Below are positions 6,037 through 8,638 of a stretch of 8,638 nt of DNA, in pieces. The stretch comes from JAKEHA01 sp035687255. GTDB lineage: Bacteria > Krumholzibacteriota > Krumholzibacteriia > WVZY01 > JAKEHA01. Within the stretch, counting starts at the first letter, position 1. The number at the start of each line of letters is the position of its first letter. The DNA is taken from contig DASRYI010000119.1 in the NCBI GenBank assembly GCA_035687255.1, positions 1 through 8,638 on the forward strand, in the 5' to 3' direction. The notes beneath the pieces were generated by a model. It had not been told where the DNA came from. It worked only from the letters and a program-made list of their open reading frames with translations, and made no database searches. The translations under genes were made by a program, and so were the position numbers.

Positions 6037-7755
6037 ATGAAAATGCCTCACAGGAATCAGGTTCTGGTCATTGCCCTGCTGGTCGCGGCCGCCGCGGTGG
6101 CGTATTTCCCCGCTTTCGACGCCGGCTACAATTTTGATGACCGGCCATTGCTGCAGAACAACCCCCAGGTCAAGAGTCTCAAGAATGTGCCGCATTTCTT
6201 TGCGTCGAAAGATGCACGCGTGTCGTGGACCCGGGGCAACCTCAAGAACGACACCTACCGGCCACTGCAGAGTGTGTCGTTCGCCCTCTCCTATTCGCTG
6301 TGGGGCGACCGGCCCGCGATGTTTCACCGCGAAAACATTCTCCTGCACGCGGTCAACGGCGTGCTGCTGTATTTCCTTCTGATTGCGCTGCTGGACAGCA
6401 CCGGGGCCGCGTTGCTTGCCGCGCTCCTCTTCGTGATACATCCCGTGCAGGTGGAGGCCGTGACCTACCTGTCCGAGCGCGCCAGCCTGCTGTCGATGAC
6501 GTTCTTTCTCATTTCCATTTGCGCGTTTCTGGCGTCGCAACGAAGAGAGACGTGGTTCAACGGATATACGGCAATCAGCCTGGCGGCATTTGCCCTGAGT
6601 CTATTGACCAAGGAAACAGCTGTCATTCTCCCGGTCGTGCTCGTGCTTTACTGTATCTGTTTCCGCGACCGCGAGGGACCGGCAATAAAGACCGTGCTGG
6701 CCCGGACCTGGCCCTACTTCCTGGCAGTACTCATTTATATCGGAGTTCGGACGGCGAGCCTGGGCCAGATTGCCCAGACGGAGGCGCTTCCGCTCTGGCA
6801 GCGGCTTCTCATCATGACGGAGGTATTCTCCCGCTATCTCGGGCTCACGCTGTTTCCCCGACACCTGAGCTTCTTCCCGGAGATCAACACGACGCCATTC
6901 GCACTCAAACCCGCGTACATTTTCTACGGGGCGGTACTCGCGGCCTTCATCGGGCTGACCGTGTGGCTCCTGGGGAAGAATCGCCGGATGGCGTTCTTCC
7001 CGGCGGCGTACCTGGTCGCGTTTCTGCCCGTTTCCAACATCGTTCCCATCAAGACGTTCATGCAGGAACGATTTCTGTACTTTCCCAATGCATTCATGTT
7101 CCCACTGGTTGCCTTCTATGTTACGGAAGGACTGGGCCGCCTTGGACAACGCCACGGCGCAATTGCCCGATACAGCGCGATGGCGGCCGCCGGACTGGCG
7201 CTGGTCGCGCTGACGGCGCGGACGCACGTGCGCAACCGGGACTGGCAGAGCCAGGAAACGCTCATGTTGAATGAAGTGAAGGTGCATCCCGGTAACGGGA
7301 AGGCGTACTATGATCTGGCCGTCGAGCGCTTTTCCCGGCGCGATTACGATGGCGCCCGCGCGTATGCCGAGCAGGCGCTCGAGCACACCACCCACAACAT
7401 CCACCTTGCACCGATTCACAACCTGATGGGCAAACTGGACGACATTGCCGGGCGCGACGAATCGGCCGTGCAGCACTACCGGATGGCCATCCAGATGGAC
7501 CCGGGGTACCCCTATCCATACAACTCGATGGGCGTAATCTACGCGCGGCACGGGGACTTCAAACAGGCGATCCCGTTTCTCGAGAAAGCCGTGGAACTCA
7601 ATCCGTCAAGTGCGGCGTTCTATACCAACCTCGGGAATGCATACTTCCGTAACGGCGACCGCGACCAGGCGCTGGCCGCCTGGAACAGGTCGCTGGCCAT
7701 CAATCCCAACCAACCCGACCTGAGACAGGCGATACGTGAAAGCGGTGGGCAGTAG
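6037..7755 (+). CDS. TMTC-like GT-C membrane glycosyltransferase with C-terminal TPRs
   Basis: The 572-residue product has about 11-12 hydrophobic segments up to residue 395, then a soluble TPR domain. The first segment (about 7-27) is followed by YNFDDRPLLQNN, placing Asp34-Asp35 in the first external loop, where GT-C enzymes of the PMT/TMTC type carry catalytic acidic residues. Other blocks shared with TMTC proteins follow: TYRPL (73-77), HPVQVEAVTYLSERASLLS (135-153), LLTKETAV (189-196), ERFLYFPNAF (344-353) and RNRDW (399-403). About four TPR units occupy 420-559, including the clear pair 492-525 and 526-559. Animal TMTCs are O-mannosyltransferases that use dolichyl-phosphate mannose. By analogy this protein may glycosylate exported proteins from a polyprenyl-phosphate sugar, but sugar and acceptor are unknown. 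The start is ATG 6037, with only a weak CGGA upstream; ATG 6043 is possible. It is cotranscribed with the GT2 gene 1 nt downstream. Confidence 0.85.
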   Translation: MKMPHRNQVLVIALLVAAAAVAYFPAFDAGYNFDDRPLLQNNPQVKSLKNVPHFFASKDARVSWTRGNLKNDTYRPLQSVSFALSYSLWGDRPAMFHRENILLHAVNGVLLYFLLIALLDSTGAALLAALLFVIHPVQVEAVTYLSERASLLSMTFFLISICAFLASQRRETWFNGYTAISLAAFALSLLTKETAVILPVVLVLYCICFRDREGPAIKTVLARTWPYFLAVLIYIGVRTASLGQIAQTEALPLWQRLLIMTEVFSRYLGLTLFPRHLSFFPEINTTPFALKPAYIFYGAVLAAFIGLTVWLLGKNRRMAFFPAAYLVAFLPVSNIVPIKTFMQERFLYFPNAFMFPLVAFYVTEGLGRLGQRHGAIARYSAMAAAGLALVALTARTHVRNRDWQSQETLMLNEVKVHPGNGKAYYDLAVERFSRRDYDGARAYAEQALEHTTHNIHLAPIHNLMGKLDDIAGRDESAVQHYRMAIQMDPGYPYPYNSMGVIYARHGDFKQAIPFLEKAVELNPSSAAFYTNLGNAYFRNGDRDQALAAWNRSLAINPNQPDLRQAIRESGGQ

Positions 7756-7756
7756 C

Positions 7757-8506
7757 ATGTTCGGCGACAAGAAGGTGATCTGCGTCATGCCGGCGTATAA
7801 CGCCGCGCATACCATTCAGCGCGTCTACGGCGAGGTGATGGCGCAGGGCGTCGTGGACCTGGTGGTCATCGTCGACGACGCCAGTCGCGACGAAACCGCC
7901 GCCATTGCCCGCACGCTGCCCAACACTGTCGTGAAACTGCACGAGAAGAATCTCGGGTACGGAGGCAATCAGAAGACGTGCTATGCAACTGCGCTCGAGC
8001 ACGGCGCCGATATCGTGATCATGGTGCATCCCGACTATCAGTACACGCCGAAGCTCATCCCCGCCATGGTGTCGATGATCGGAAGCGGGCTTTACGATTG
8101 CGTACTCGGCTCGCGCATTCTGGGCGGGTACGCGATGAAGGGCGGCATGCCGTGGTGGAAGTACTATTCCAACCGCGTGCTCACGCTGGCCGAAAACATG
8201 CTCATCGGATCGAAACTGTCGGAGTTTCACACGGGCTACCGCGCATTCTCGCGCCGGCTCCTCGAGCAACTGCCGCTGGACCGCAATTCGAACGACTTCG
8301 TCTTCGACAACCAGATGCTCGCGCAGATCTGGTGGCTGGGCTATCAGATCGCGGAGGTGAGTTGCCCCACCAACTACTTCCCGGAGGCATCCTCCATCAG
8401 CTTTCACCGCAGCGTGCGCTACGGTCTGGGTTGCCTTGCCACGGGCCTCACCTACCGGCTGGCGAAGTGGGGACTCCACTCTCCCCTGTTCCCCCGGGCA
8501 CGCTGA
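7757..8506 (+). CDS. GT2 family glycosyltransferase, polyprenyl-phosphate sugar synthase-like
   Basis: The 249-residue GT-A fold enzyme starts MFGDKKVICVMPAYNAAHTI, with the nucleotide-sugar binding segment IVDDASRDET at 38-47. The metal/acceptor segment is MVHPDYQYTP (89-98) instead of the DADGQ-type motif of DPM1; this HPDYQY variant is common in bacterial GT2 proteins. GSR (118-120) and FHTGYRAFS (157-165) follow, then FHRSVRYG near the C terminus. No strong membrane segment is visible, so it is probably cytoplasmic or peripheral at the membrane. The likely role is sugar transfer from a nucleotide donor to a lipid phosphate, supplying the preceding GT-C protein. The sugar cannot be told from sequence. 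In-frame GTG codons at 7736 and 7745 would overlap the upstream gene by up to 20 nt. I chose ATG 7757 because the family core starts right after it and GGTGGG lies just upstream. Confidence 0.9.
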   Translation: MFGDKKVICVMPAYNAAHTIQRVYGEVMAQGVVDLVVIVDDASRDETAAIARTLPNTVVKLHEKNLGYGGNQKTCYATALEHGADIVIMVHPDYQYTPKLIPAMVSMIGSGLYDCVLGSRILGGYAMKGGMPWWKYYSNRVLTLAENMLIGSKLSEFHTGYRAFSRRLLEQLPLDRNSNDFVFDNQMLAQIWWLGYQIAEVSCPTNYFPEASSISFHRSVRYGLGCLATGLTYRLAKWGLHSPLFPRAR

Positions 8507-8568
8507 CCCCCGCGGAACGCTACTGCCCGGGCCGCGCGACAACCGTCGCCGCAGCGTGCAAACTGCGA

Positions 8569-8638
8569 CTACAGGGCGCCCTCGAGCAGATAGATGTCGC
8601 CGGTGTCAGTATCCCGGGTGTAGATGACCTGCTTCGAA
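8569..8638 (-). CDS. C-terminal fragment of a possible beta-propeller (TolB/PD40-like) protein
   Basis: On the minus strand a frame is open from the window edge to TAG at 8571-8569 and gives 22 residues. The sequence includes KQVIYTRDTDTGDIYLLEG and ends AL. A strand of the form VIYTR, a polar turn and then a DIYLLE strand is what the last blade of a TolB/PD40-type propeller usually looks like, so such a protein is plausible. The fragment is too short for certainty. It is convergent with the GT2 gene, 62 nt away, and I see no clear terminator between them. Confidence 0.5.
   Translation of the reverse strand, partial: SKQVIYTRDTDTGDIYLLEGAL

Noticed and set aside
6225..7274. 349-codon frame in the +1 register inside the GT-C gene
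   Set aside because: The overlapping frame has the transmembrane and TMTC-like motifs. This one is Arg/Gly/Ala-rich with no structure.
6601..7551. 316-codon minus-strand frame opposite the GT-C/TPR gene
   Set aside because: It is antisense to conserved TPR and membrane segments, its product has no hydrophobic or domain pattern, and no promoter or ribosome binding site was seen.
8511..8536. CGCGG/CCGCG inverted repeat after the GT2 gene
   Set aside because: A 5-bp stem with a 16-nt loop and no T run is not a credible intrinsic terminator.

Overview
The window looks like a chromosomal segment from a high-GC Gram-negative-type bacterium. Most third codon positions are G or C, GTG starts are used, a serine peptidase carries a signal peptide, and one protein appears to be a GT-C membrane glycosyltransferase. 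The gene content would fit an environmental lineage such as Gemmatimonadota, 'Candidatus Eisenbacteria' or Acidobacteria, but nothing in the sequence fixes the phylum. I see no mobile element, CRISPR array, tRNA or rRNA.

Layout. (1) 2-139: last 45 codons of an unrecognised plus-strand gene. (2) 175-2394: a monocistronic unit with a sigma70-like promoter, a signal-peptide-bearing prolyl oligopeptidase (S9A) and a very strong intrinsic terminator. (3) 2556-2717: a 53-residue glycine-zipper membrane protein, ending 3 nt from the end of the next, convergent operon. (4) 5826-2721, minus strand: gnd-zwf-pgl, the complete oxidative branch of the pentose phosphate pathway, with adjacent reading frames overlapping by 1 and 4 nt. 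(5) 5827-6036: a divergent control region with a candidate promoter for each side and short repeats. (6) 6037-8506, plus strand: a TMTC-like multi-pass glycosyltransferase with C-terminal TPRs, followed 1 nt later by a GT2 glycosyltransferase of the polyprenyl-phosphate sugar synthase type. (7) 8569-8638, minus strand: the C-terminal tail of a gene that may encode a beta-propeller protein.

How they fit together. Zwf, Pgl and Gnd take glucose 6-phosphate to ribulose 5-phosphate and yield reduced cofactor. Zwf keeps NADP-type residues, while Gnd is the short form with an NAD-type Asp, so the two steps may feed different cofactor pools. The last two plus-strand genes form a plausible two-step glycosylation module: the GT2 enzyme would load a sugar onto a lipid carrier, and the GT-C/TPR protein would transfer it to a protein outside the cytoplasm. 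This pair is the best candidate for an under-described system here. Most of the rest is ordinary metabolism.
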